64,000 nucleotides of DNA, taken from assembly GCA_013400975.1 (NCBI GenBank), contig WBMZ01009467.1:1-64000 (forward strand). Reading direction: 5' to 3'. The translations under genes and the position numbers were made by a program. Each line of letters opens with the position of its first letter. The first letter of the stretch is position 1. Shown here piece by piece: positions 1 through 10,695 of this stretch. A model generated the notes under the pieces. That model worked only from the letters and a program-made list of their open reading frames with translations. It had not been told where the DNA came from and searched no databases. The stretch is from Atrichornis clamosus. Lineage: Eukaryota > Chordata > Aves > Passeriformes > Menuridae.

Positions 1-55
1 CCGCGCCCATCGCGAGAGCGGCGCGGCGCCCGCCCTCGGCACGCCCTGAGGTTGA
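1..55. promoter_or_regulatory. CpG-dense window edge, possible promoter of the flanking gene
   Basis: The first ~50 bases are very GC-rich with about ten CpG dinucleotides, unlike the AT-rich spacer that follows. Bases 10-17 match eight of ten positions of the TCTCGCGAGA palindrome, a known vertebrate CpG-island promoter element. This suggests the margin of a CpG island whose body lies left of the window. In mammals NEK2 flanks the 3' side of LPGAT1 in the same orientation, so a minus-strand NEK2 promoter would fit here by synteny. That is inference: a minus-strand ATG at bases 7-9 reads Met-Gly-Ala, which is not the start of NEK2, and no coding sequence is recognisable. Confidence 0.4.
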
Positions 56-79
56 GGGAGTCACCGAGAGTCGCTCTTC

Positions 80-491
80 ACACATTTTCCCCTTTTTTGC
101 TCTTTCTTCTCTTCCCTTTTTTCACCTACTTCCCTTTACCTTTTCATTTTTTCACTTTTCGTTTCTCCACTTTTCCCCTCTTTTTCCCTTTCTCCCTTTT
201 CTCTTCCCTCCCCTTTTTTTCCCTTTCTGCCTTTTCTCTTCCTCCCCTTCTTTCCCGTTTTCCTTTTTTTCTTTTCCTTTCCCTTCTCCCCTTCCCTCCC
301 CTTTCCCCTCCCTTCTCTTCCCTTTTCTCTCTTTTATCCTCCCATTCGCCCTTTTCCCTTTTTTCCTTTTCTCTTTTTTCCTTTTCTCTTTTTTCCTTTT
401 CCCTTTTTTTCCTTTTCCCCTTTTATTTCCTTTTCCCCTTTTATTTCCTTTTCCCCTTTTATTTCTTTTTCCCTTTCCATCCCTTCTCCCT
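80..491. repeat. Long polypyrimidine (C/T) low-complexity tract
   Basis: About 410 bases are almost purely C and T on the plus strand. The right part is internally repetitive: an 18-base unit, TTTTATTTCCTTTTCCCC, occurs at 421-438, 439-456 and in degraded form from 457. Shorter TTTTTTCCTTTTCTC-like units precede it. The tract produces spurious Phe/Pro/Ser/Leu-rich and Lys/Glu/Gly-rich open frames on the two strands, which are not genes. Such tracts are common microsatellite-like sequence and can form triplex (H-) DNA. Confidence 0.9.
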
Positions 492-741
492 GATTAGATA
501 AATCACCAGGCCTACAGGTATCAATAAGCCACACATTCATAGCTCCTCAGGAAGAGACATTTTTTCCATTAAAAATAACAATAAATCATCCCCTTTCCTG
601 AAATACTTACGTCTATTGAAGAGATAGCAACAGAAAGTTGGAACATCTTAGCAGAGTTCATATTGAGAAATGCTAAAAGAACCTCCAGGTATTTAGAATA
701 ATATGAATCTGGTCTGGTTTTATTACAGTCTAAACTTCCTT

Positions 742-1053
742 GTGGGGGGAAGAGGAAGGGCAGGCACTGATCCCTGTGGTGAGCAGTGACAGGACCCGAG
801 GGAATGGCCTGAAGTTGTGTCAGGGAGCTTTCGGTTGGGTACCAGGAAAAGGTTCTTCACCCAGAGGGTGGTTGGGCACAGGAACAGACTCCCCAGGGAA
901 GTGGTCACAGCACCAAGGCTGACAGAGTTCAAGGAGTGTTTGGACAGTGCTCTCAGGCACAGGGGGTGAGTCTTGGGGTGTCTGTGAAGGCCAAGGAGTT
1001 GGATTTGATTGTCCTTGTGGGTCCCTTCCAACACAAGTTACTGTTTCTGTGAA
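742..1053 (+). mobile_element. CR1 LINE, 3' fragment
   Basis: The stretch follows the 3' part of avian CR1 on the plus strand. It contains the segment about a repeat-specific run 'aaggttcttcacccagaggg' near 849, then 'ccccagggaagtggtcacag' near 891, 'agttcaaggagtgtttggac' near 926, and the terminal 'gggtcccttccaaca' near 1019, ending with a degenerate 'ctgtttctgtga' tail. It is a typical 5'-truncated CR1 copy with no intact ORF. Divergence from memory of the consensus suggests a moderately old insertion. Confidence 0.88.
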
Positions 1054-1502
1054 AATTGTCCTTTAAAGCCAGTGAGGCAAATTTCTCATAATTCTTCAAG
1101 AAAGTGTTCGTTAAAAACTACAAAAGTCATGGCAGCTATGCTGTCACACCACATATAAACACCTGTGTAACATCATACGCAAGCCACTTGCTGAAAATAA
1201 ATCAAATAAAGTTAGGGCTTAAAATGTAAAATTTGGAAACAGGAATGCGTGCGTCTGTATCCAAACACTGAGCCAGCAAATACTATACATTGAATTGCAC
1301 TGAGTAACATCACAATATACTAATGACATGACAGAAATTTTAAGAAGCATGGTAGTGTATTTTCTAGCATCATTTATGGTAGGTCCGGAATGATGGCAGG
1401 ATGCAGTTCTGGATTCAATTTAATCTCTCTCCATGTGGAAGTGGCTGTGACTGAAACAGGACCTCCTAGTTCTTCAGCAAAGAAAATTGTAACATCCTTG
1501 TA
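1054..1502. other. AT-rich intergenic spacer
   Basis: I see no gene, RNA gene or recognisable repeat in this stretch between two CR1 fragments. Confidence 0.6.
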
Positions 1503-1602
1503 TAATCACAGAATCATCGAATGGCCTGGAATCCCTGGAAGGGACCTTGAAGATCACCCTCATTCCAACGCCCCTGCCATGGGCAGGGACACCGTCCCTG
1601 AA
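1503..1602 (-). mobile_element. CR1 LINE, short 3' end, antisense
   Basis: Read on the plus strand this is the reverse complement of a CR1 3' terminus: 'atcacagaatcatcgaatgg', then 'ggaagggaccttgaagatca', then 'gccatgggcagggacaccg'. It is about 100 bases, strongly 5'-truncated, with good agreement to the avian CR1 end. Confidence 0.9.
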
Positions 1603-4242
1603 TCAGGTGTGAAAGGGAACAGTTGTATTTCTTGACCCAGAAATTCAGCATCAGGACAGAGTAGTTCCTTATATTGCATCTTCACGTGGTCTCAATCATT
1701 TCCCAACTTTGTTTCAGGCTTTGAAACAGGTTTGATGGGAATAGGTGTCATATTATTACTGAATATTTATGAAATATTCTTCTATTAGTTTTTAGAATGA
1801 ATCTAAACCTTTGCTTTCATCATCAGGAGGCACAAATCTCCTGCTGTCCATTATAAAAGTCCTATAGATTTCTATCTGTGGTTAATGTATGTCCATTATA
1901 GGAAAAATGAGCAAATGAATTACACAGTGTAATGACATTTTAGTTTTGTAGTTAATGAGTAATGGGGTGATCTAAAGGGTTCATATTTATCACTGATTCC
2001 AATTACCTTGAAAGAAAATCCTCACATGCACCCTTAGCTTAGTAAATAAATTATGGCATTATACAATAAAAATGACAAGTACAGTATGTATTATTCAGGC
2101 TGTAAGCTTCATTTCTGGTTTCAAATATCTGTTTCAAACTTCTGTACTTTCAAATTAGCAAAAGGTCATCGTGCATTCCCACTGTTATCAATGGGAGCCT
2201 TTCTATTTATATTTCAAAAGAAATAGAGTAGGATTTCAATACTGTGGTTTGTCTAGGGACTCTCTTAAAGGTTTCTTTAGAAATGTTGGTTTGAATCAGA
2301 GAAATGTCAAAATATCATGCTTCAAAAGCTAGCAGCAGAGTAATTTTACTTTTTATTATACTTATTAAGCACTGGCTAATTTTGATAAAAATGCATTCCT
2401 AAAAGTCACCATTAAAATTTTTAACAAGCTCTCCATTTTCTTTCTTTGTGATTTTCATACTCATAAAAATTATATGAATTTTTCTCCTCTTATATATGGA
2501 CATATAAGTGAACCCAGATGTGAATGATCCCAAAAATATGTATGAAGTTTGAAATGGGGGCCTCTTTTGTCAGGTATTGTATTTTCAAATCTGATCTCTA
2601 GTTCAGGAGCAACTCTCAGATTTCTAGTCCTGAAAATACATGTGCTGAGTTCAGGCGCTTGAAAGCCACCAAACAGTTTTCAATAACCTGTTTATAATAT
2701 TGTTTCTAATATTTTATTCTGCTCTGTTTTTTTTTTTTTTAACGTCAAATTGCACCAATAATTTCCCAAAACTTAAACAAAGAGTACTTAGACCAAAGTG
2801 CTCTTTGGTAGTTGCCCACCAAAGTTTGTCAATTTTGGTGACATCTGTCCTTTGTGCTGTTAAAAGTACATTTTCCCTTATTCCAGGGCCTAGTTATCTG
2901 ACAAAGTATTAAATGCTGAAGATAAATAACATGGTAGGAAATTTGATATTTCTCTAAAGATTTTTTTTTTTTGCACAGGTAAAAATAGGTAAAAATAAAT
3001 GTCTAACACTTTGCTGTGGAAGTCCAACGTAGCCTAATTAGACACATGGATAGCAAAAAAAGTATGGTAAGGTACTGTAGGAAATTAAGTTATGTTTCTG
3101 GCAGGTTTTTTTGTTTTCTAACCAGAGAAGATTGCACAGGTTCAGAAACTGAAAAGAAGTTCAATGGGAAAAGTACTGAAAATAAAGCCAGAAAGATGAT
3201 CAATAATGAAAAATAAAAGCACTTTATTAAAAGAATTAGAAAAATAGCTGAGAAAAATCTTGGTTTTTCTTTTCAGAAAGGTGAAAGACATGTAAAATCA
3301 TATTCCAGGATCTCAGAAATATGCCAAAGTCTTCTAGCAAAAAGGGAGGGATTGAGTCTTTAATATAAGCAAGGTAAGAGATTTTAGGAATGCTTTTACA
3401 TGACAGTGAGAAGAATTATAAATATGGGAGTAATGGAGATATGAGTGTTTTATTTTAGTTCATTTTCACCACAATAAGTAGTTTGAGATTTTTAGTATTC
3501 AATTGTGTTTGTCCTTACATGTCTTTATGCACATTGAGTTTTTTCCCCTCACTTTCTCTCATTTGGTCCATGCCCAGAAATTTTACATTTATCCAGGACT
3601 ATTGTACACAGATGACACCATTTTTTTGGTAATGTTCTGGTTACTGACTTTAATGACAAAAATAATACATATGATTAACAAAAACATGTGAAATAGTGGG
3701 ATATTAGAGAGAAACACTCTAAAAAGTACCAGAGGATAAAATTTCCCACTACTTTTCCTTTATTGCTTTGTGAGGGAAACATAGAACATGTTAATTGAAG
3801 AAATTTTGCACAACACAGCTATGGACAGGACAGCAAAGGAAGAGATTTAGCAGCATTAATTATAGTACTTAAGACCATGCTACTTTTCATCTTTTGATAT
3901 GTTTGGATTCAAAGGCAAGGGAGACTCCAAGAGCAATGTGTGCAGCAAGGCAAGCTTCAATAAGGGAGTTTGTTGCAGCAGCTGCACCTTTATGGTTTTG
4001 CATTACAAACCATTCAGATGAGGAGAAGATAAACCCACACAAAATAAATTCAGCAGCAGGTCAAGTTTTAACACGAAGGACTGTAAAATCAACAAGCTAA
4101 CAGCATGAGAATTAATGAGGAGGAGACTCAGGAGAGTAGAAAAAGACCCATTTTTGCATTCAGAGAGGGGAGCATATGAATTCTACTAAGGTTTGCTTTA
4201 TTATCCATTCCTTATGTTCTGTAAAGTAATACTTAAATAGAC
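1603..4242. other. AT-rich intergenic spacer
   Basis: This stretch is AT-rich spacer with homopolymer T runs near 2728 and 2961. Short open frames are present, but none has a recognisable domain, start context or splice structure. No repeat family is recognised. Confidence 0.55.
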
Positions 4243-4310
4243 TACATGGCTGGACATTTTGAAAGTATGTGTAGAATACATGGCTGGACATTTTAAAAGT
4301 ATGTGTATAA
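4243..4310. repeat. 34-base tandem duplication
   Basis: Two adjacent 34-base units, 4243-4276 and 4277-4310, both start TACATGGCTGGACATTTT and differ at only two positions. The small divergence points to a fairly recent local duplication. Confidence 0.95.
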
Positions 4311-4319
4311 TTCGAAGAT

Positions 4320-4690
4320 AAGCACAGGCTAAACAGAGGCTGGCCATGATCTTTATATGAGAGAGGTTTATTCTCAGAGCTGGAACACAGCGAGATTTCC
4401 CAGGTCAGGGCAGGAGAGGGAAGCCCCACCCTCCAGGCCTGCCAGCCCTATACATGCAGGGGGCCCGGGCCTGCACACCTGGGTCCCTGTTCCCTCTCTC
4501 TAATGAGAATGGAATGTATTTACACATTGCAGCTGTGGGAACCGTTAACCATGAGGCTTCCCACCATGAGGCTTCCACCTATTTGTCACAATTTCTATGC
4601 AGGCAAAATGGAGTCTTGAGCCATAGTCAGCCTTATCCTAACCCTCCTCGAGTAGGTCTTCCGGCAAAATCACATGGTCGCTAACAGTGT
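4320..4690. other. GC-elevated anonymous block, possible LTR-like insertion
   Basis: Base composition rises sharply relative to both flanks. The block includes a 15-base tandem duplication of CCATGAGGCTTCC-type units at 4549-4563 and 4564-4578, and TTTATT near 4366, which is AATAAA on the minus strand. Compact GC-rich blocks with a poly(A) signal in AT-rich spacer are often solo LTRs in birds, but I cannot define TG...CA ends or target-site duplications. The LTR reading is only a suggestion. Confidence 0.3.
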
Positions 4691-6554
4691 GTTATCACTT
4701 AGTTCTGTTTCTTGTAATGAAACTGAGAGCCCTATATGTTATATGTGTCTTCATATGTATGCTAATTTTCAAAATAGTATCAATTAACCTTAAGAACAGA
4801 AAGTGCTTGAATAGATCTGTAAGACCACTGTTTAAACTGACTAAAAGACCAATTTTTTGAGGTGCGTAGAACTTCAAAACTGAAATTCCGGAGTATCCTT
4901 AAATTCTTAATTAATCAAAATTTAAAGAATTGGAATTAAAAAATTTAAAGAATTGGTCTCTAAGGAAGAATTCTAGTATGACAATCTATGACTTCTGCTG
5001 GTTCACTTACTAAGTTATTCCTAGGAAAGTGGACAAGTTTAGGATCTGTACCTCAATTTCTCCTCTTTTGAAAGGGAGGTAGTGTACTACCTTCCAGATT
5101 AAAATTTATATCTAGAAGCTCTCAAAATATTTGTCAAAAAATGCTTTAAGTGGAATGGGAAGTAAATATTTTGCTGACTTGAGCTGCCTAATTTTTTTTT
5201 AAGCAACAATATTAGAGTTTCTTATTGAGGAACTGCTAGTCTCAAACGTTTTTCCATGAGTTTGTTTGTAGTTATAGTCCCCTCAGATATATTGGGAGAA
5301 AGCTTTTCAAGTACGGCCATCATCAGATCTCCATGCACTATTATTGTCACAGGTATTTTCACTACCAGGCCAGTCACTATTTCTCTAACTCCCAAAATCT
5401 ACAAATCCATGCTATGATCCGAATAATAATATTTCCCCCTGCCTTGTTTCTCCTGTAGGAGAAAAACACACAGAAATCACATTAAAGTGATATCATGAGC
5501 CATGATGGTAGAATCTCTTCCATGCTCTCTCCAGATCATCACACCTGCAAAATGCCGTGCAGCTGAGGCTTTCTGTGAATCCAGCCCCTTTCTGTACACT
5601 GGGAAAGTCCTAAGGCAGTGTGATAGTGTGCAGTTACTGCTGAATATCTCCTGCCTTACAAGCCACCATGCCTGGAAAGATAGGCAGCAGAGCCTGGAAG
5701 GCTTCAGTGTACTTTGGGGCATGCCTCAGCGACATTACAGCTTCTGCAAAATCTTCATAACCCAGCTTTTAAGATTGGAGCGCAGCCAAGCCCTCTCCAG
5801 GTTCATTCACATCACACTTCCTTTGGCTACTGCTTTTCACTTTTTGCAAAAACTACAGAGAGAATGCCAGCTACTGCTGAAGTCTTTTCTGGTCTGCATT
5901 CTCTTTGGCACTAATACAATGGCAACTGAAAGTAGAAAAAGTGTCCACTGACCTCTTACTGATAGTAATGGTTTGCAATCTGTCTGTGCCAACACGTGTC
6001 TTGTAGGCAGAAATAGGAAGCTCTTCATACCTGTGCTGGGCTCTTTCTGCTCTGGGCATATTGCTGTTCATTTCAAGTTAGGGTCCAGAAACACAACCCA
6101 CATATTTATAGTCACTGACCTACTTTGGAAAAAGTCTTGCCCTATGGCCTTGCTTAGAAGTATCATTTGGCAGGTTTGCCTGGTATCATCAGAGCCTCTG
6201 GGAATAGGTGTTTGCTTTCTCTAATCCCTGAGATTTTCAAACTCTCAGTTCAGATTGGCCTCTGTGTCCATTTGGTATTTTTCTACAACAAAGCTCTTAA
6301 GCTTTTTTCGGCAGGCAGATTGGACATGGATTTCCAAAATCCTATATAATTTCAGTATACTTTTGCTCAAGTTCTTACTCTGCAGATAAATTAGAGATCA
6401 GTAATAAATTATCATTTCTCCTAGATCTGTCTATCATCTCTTGTTCAGCACTAAACTTCCATTTCTGTCAACTGGATTTTACACCATCATCACCCAGCCT
6501 TTCAAGATCTTTGAGAATGGTCTGCTTTTGTTGTCTCTGAATAGGAGCAGCCTA
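4691..6554. other. Intergenic spacer with a short direct repeat
   Basis: A 16-base direct repeat, AAATTTAAAGAATTGG, occurs at 4918-4933 and 4941-4956 (period 23). The rest is anonymous spacer. A 149-codon frame at 5502-5951 has no recognisable family and is overlapped by frames of similar size on the other strand, so I do not call it a gene. Confidence 0.55.
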
Positions 6555-6600
6555 GCCTTGCCTTGCCTTGCCTTGCCTTGCCTTGCCTTCTCTTGCCTTG
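6555..6600. repeat. (CCTTG)n pentanucleotide microsatellite
   Basis: About seven consecutive CCTTG units are followed by an interrupted unit (CTTCT) and one or two more copies. This is a simple-sequence repeat, likely polymorphic in length. Confidence 0.95.
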
Positions 6601-7088
6601 TCTGTCATAAAAATTAGATTGTGAGACCACTTCAGATGGAAAAGATTTATATCCATGAACTCTAATAGGGGATTGTGTGCTTCTTATTTCCTAAGTCTGA
6701 GGTTCTGCTTTGAAGTCAACAAGTTTTAAGGTGAAAAAAGAAAGATTTCTTGCAGGTTCTGAGGGACAGCACATAGAATGGATGCACAAATTTTCTGGCC
6801 AAACTAGAAAGAGAATATTTTTCAAAGGCAAAGGAGGAGATGACTGAAAATTGGGTGTATACAGACATTCCTGGATCAGAGTCTTAGGACTAGCAGGCTG
6901 AATTCACTGCAGAAAGGACACCTATGTCCTGAAGTGCTCCTAATTCGCCCTAGGAAGATGGTGGCTGGGAGCGTGCTGACACTGGCAAATAATTGACTAG
7001 ACCTAGCCTCTGGCTGCCTTCATGGTTCTCAGGAATGAAGAAGGTGTCAGGAGCACGTTATAGGCCAAAATAACCTTAGGGCCCCAAA
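6601..7088. other. Intergenic spacer
   Basis: I see no gene or repeat that I can support here. Confidence 0.5.
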
Positions 7089-7528
7089 AATGGTCAGAAG
7101 ACTGGAGCAGGTCTCCCATGGAGGCAGGCTGAGAGAGTTGAAGTGGTTCAGCTTGGAGAAGAGACAGCTTCAGCGTGATTTTTAGCACCTTCCAGTACCT
7201 GAATGGGATCTACAAGAGAACTGGAGAGAGACTTTTTACAAGGGCAGGTAGTGACAGGACAAGGGGCCGTGGCTTTAAACTGAAAGAGGGCAGGTTTAGA
7301 TTAGATATTGGGAAGAAATCCTTTCCTGTGGCAGTGGTGAGACACTGGCACAGGTTGCTCAGAGAAGCTGTGGATGCTCCATCCCTGGGAGTGTTCAAGA
7401 CCAGGATGGATGTGGCTTGTGAGCAACCTGGTCTAGTGGAAGGTGTCCCTGCCCACAGCAGGGACATTGGAACTAGATGGTCTTTAAGGTCCCTTCCAAT
7501 CCAAACCATTCTGAGAGTCTCTGATAAT
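7089..7528 (+). mobile_element. CR1 LINE, ~440-base 3' fragment
   Basis: This is the longest clear young-type CR1 copy in the window, on the plus strand. Landmarks in order are 'cagaagactggagcaggtct' near 7095, 'ggttcagcttggagaagaga' near 7146, 'gtggctttaaactgaaagag' near 7269, 'ttgctcagagaagctgtgga' near 7355, 'gtgtccctgcccacagcagg' near 7444 and 'ggtcccttccaatccaaacc' near 7488. The terminal repeat is degenerate. It covers the end of the reverse-transcriptase ORF region and the 3' UTR of CR1 and carries no intact ORF. Confidence 0.93.
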
Positions 7529-9750
7529 TGTTCTGGTGAGTCATACCAAGCTCACAAGCCACAAGTTTAGGCTGTTAGTACAGGGACATTTGGTCAGAGC
7601 TCCAGGTTACATTCCCTGCTCTCTCAGGTACAGTCCCTGGACTCTGTAGCACCTCTGTGATGAACAGAGCGAAAAATAGATCCTCTGCATGATTCAGTGG
7701 TCGTGGCACCAAGTGTGATTCTCTGTGTCTGCTGGCAAGAGAAACTGAAGTGCTTTAACAGTGCTGACACTCCCAAGGCTTTTAGTCACCTGCAAGAGGA
7801 ATGGAGCAGCTTGTCCCTCTCTGAGCCACCCTGAGTCTGTGAACTCGTGACACCTGCCTACAACAGTGACACAATAGTTCAGATTTTATTTTTCCCTAGT
7901 CTCCCTGTCAAAACATACTTTGTTTGCTTTTTTGTGCTTTCTGCAGGAATTGTGTGACAATGACAGCTGGCTAGGCAGTTTTTAAGTGGTGCATGGGGTA
8001 TTAGGGAGCAAAGTTGGAGACTATGGCAAATGAGCCCCATAACTACATCAATCAGTTCAGAGCCTTCACAGTAGAGCTCTGGCATCTAAGAATCAAGGAA
8101 ACTTTCTCTTTTGCAGCATATTTGCCTCTTTTCAGCTGGCTTCACAGTTAACTAGTATTTCTCTATGTCACAACCATAAATCTTTTTTCTTACTTTTTAT
8201 CTTTAAATTTTGGTTTGATTGCTATGTCTCTGGGTTTCTGAGACTTTCTGGTTTTTAAGATACCAAGAGACTTCCTGGGTCAGAAGACCAATCCTAGCTT
8301 TATCTACTACAATGCTGGATGTAGTAGAAGTCCCTAAAACAAGAAGTGAAAAAAAAAAACCAAATCCCCCCACTCATCAGATAAAGCAAAAGAAAAAATT
8401 TGATTTACAGTCTGCTTCTACAGAAGGCCTCACTCCTCCTATGTGTGCAATTAATTATTCAAACTTGTTGACAATTGATATAATTATTTCTAATTATTCT
8501 TGGTTAGAATCCTGGAATTATGTGATTACATCTAGATGCATGCATCATAAATGCAGGAGGTACAGCCTAGATGAGGAGCAAATGTCATTTTATTTTTCAA
8601 TTTATTCATTTTTACTAGATAAAAGGACTCAGAAAGTTTAATTTTCATGATCCTAAACAGAGGCTCACTGAACTCATCTTTATTACATTTCTTTTTGTAA
8701 GTTAAGTAGTAGAACCTCTTCAGTTATGGAGGCAAAACTCACTGTGTTTTTTAATATTTAGTAGGGCTAAAAAAACACCTTAGAGTTGTGTGATCGACAT
8801 GCAAGTAATGTGAGTGTGTATGTTTTCTTTCTACAAAATCAAGTCTGTAGTGCTGAGTAGGTTATTCCTAGGAGAATATAAATTGCTAGGAGAAGCAGCA
8901 GTTAATTCAAAAGTTAGTTTGTTTTTAATCCATCTCAGAGTCTTTGCCTTTCTCTCATGATACAAATTTAGTTTTCATGTTTCCTTCTACTGTAAATACA
9001 ACTATGTTCTTATGATTGTTTTGCATTTTACAATTACACAGGTGCTTAGAAGATTTTAACATGTATCAGATACGCATGTGAACTTGATTTTAGTTCTTTT
9101 TTTTTACATCTTTGTTAAAAGCCGTGACAAAGGTACTAGGGTCTGATTCTGCTACAGCAGAGAGTAGTGCAGGCTAGAATTGATTGCTGAAGTCAAATCA
9201 TTCTGCAAGCAAAATATAAAATTGATTGTAAGGGTCTTTGGTTAAGACCATTAAAAATGTGCATTGATTTTAATAGCGTTGTGTCTAAGATTGTATCATC
9301 TTACACGAGGGAATGCTACATCTAAACAAAATAGCTCCTGTCCACCAGCAGCTTGCACTGTTGGGTAAATTCCTATGGAAGCAAGCAGAAACTCACTGCC
9401 AATTTAAGTCGAGATTGGACGTATCTCAAAACAAATTACTATTGCAGAAAAATTCTACTGGCTAGATGAGCTTCAGTTAATACTTAAATGACAAATATAT
9501 TTCTGTTTATTAATTTTCTTGGAGTTAACAAAGAAAAATCACCTTGTGCATTTACAAACATGTAATCACATTTTAATTTCTATCTTCTTTTATTGTAAGT
9601 GTGTCAGGCTGCACAAGGGAAGCCTTTCAGGAAAAAGGTGAAAATAGGTGAGACCTGCTGAAACTCCTTCTACATTCTCTTTACTCCAGAAGCTTTTCCA
9701 ATGTGTAGAAATGCCCCGTCACTAAAGCTCATCTGTCTGAAGTGAATCCA
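7529..9750. other. Intergenic spacer
   Basis: AT-rich spacer. An open frame at 8219-8641 (140 codons) has a low-complexity Lys/Asn/Ser-rich composition and no recognisable domain. No repeat or RNA gene is evident. Confidence 0.5.
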
Positions 9751-10695
9751 TGAAGTCAAAGCATAATGCTTTTTTGGAGATGGACACCAGTACTACATTT
9801 GCTCTGATGCCAGAGAATCAGCAAATGAACAGCAAAGAAAATTTCAACAAGCTAGAAAATATTGGCATGACCTCTGCTGGCAGAGAAAAGTTCTGAGCAG
9901 ATTTTCATGCTCAGAGTAATGAAACCTCAGCTGCAAAACACTCTCTGCAAAGAGGCTTCTCAGTAACTCATGCTAACCAAGAGGACAAAGCATCCATTTC
10001 TGAAATGTCTGATCCTCTTAAGTTGCTGAAGAACCTCAGGCACAGATTTGAAAACCTGCTCTAGAGATATCACATCAAGCCACAATCCCATCAATACCAC
10101 TGTCTTTTTCCCCATCTAAACTACAGAACTACGGATAGCTGCAGTGACAAGTGTCTCTGAAGTAAGGCAAGACACAGAAACACAACCTGTAATTTATGTA
10201 TGGTCATTAGTAAAGATGGAAGGGATTTCTAGCTCCTTTTGGTACCATTTTCCAAAGTCTTTAATACAAAGCAGTCCAAACTTAACAAGACACAGTTCTA
10301 GTCCTGATGGAACTGAAGATGAGAAATGTTCCCAGAGAACCCCAGTGGAAGAGGTTGCACAAGAAGAGGCAGGCGGAAAGACAGCAAGATCCTCTCCTCT
10401 TATTGTAAAGTCATCTAACAGTGTTGCTTCAGAAATTTTAGAGTCAGTCACCAATATCAAGGATAAGGATTATAAGAATATGTTAACACTTTCATCTGTT
10501 AGTCCTATTGGAGAGAAACTGGAAATTCCCCTCTTCAAGGGAAGCCTTCTCTATGTAATGAGGCATGAAGATCTGCCAGCAGAAATGGAAATAGCTGGCC
10601 ACTATATGTTGCTTCTGAAGATCACAGTTTGGCTCATTATATGTAATTCTATCCATAATCTCAAGTTCAAAGTTCCACATCCACTTCTGTCATGA
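9751..10695 (+). other. Coding-like relic, unassigned (possible decayed gene or retrocopy)
   Basis: Unlike the surrounding spacer, about 950 bases read like protein on the plus strand. One frame from 9751 runs open for 48 codons, then continues through stops near 9895, 10064 and 10157. A second frame is open from 10144 to 10695 for 183 codons, the longest ORF in the intergenic half. The composition is hydrophilic, rich in Ser, Glu, Lys and Asn, with acidic stretches such as PVEEVAQEEAGGK. I recognise no domain or family. It could be a pseudogene with frame disruptions, an exon of an unknown transcript, or chance. There is no poly(A) tail next to it and no nearby splice pattern that I can defend. 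Confidence 0.25.

Noticed and set aside
9..42. Possible NEK2 first coding exon at the left edge
   Set aside because: The only minus-strand ATG in the CpG-dense edge reads Met-Gly-Ala, which does not match the NEK2 start. Only a promoter-proximal position can be suggested.
52..501. 149-codon plus-strand frame rich in Phe, Pro, Ser and Leu, and its Lys/Glu/Gly-rich opposite frame
   Set aside because: Both are direct translations of the polypyrimidine tract; the composition is dictated by the low-complexity DNA.
5502..5951. 149-codon plus-strand frame
   Set aside because: No domain or family recognised, opposed frames of similar size overlap it, and no splice or promoter evidence supports it.
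7175..7570. 131-codon plus-strand frame
   Set aside because: It lies inside the CR1 fragment and is a chance frame over the element's 3' region.
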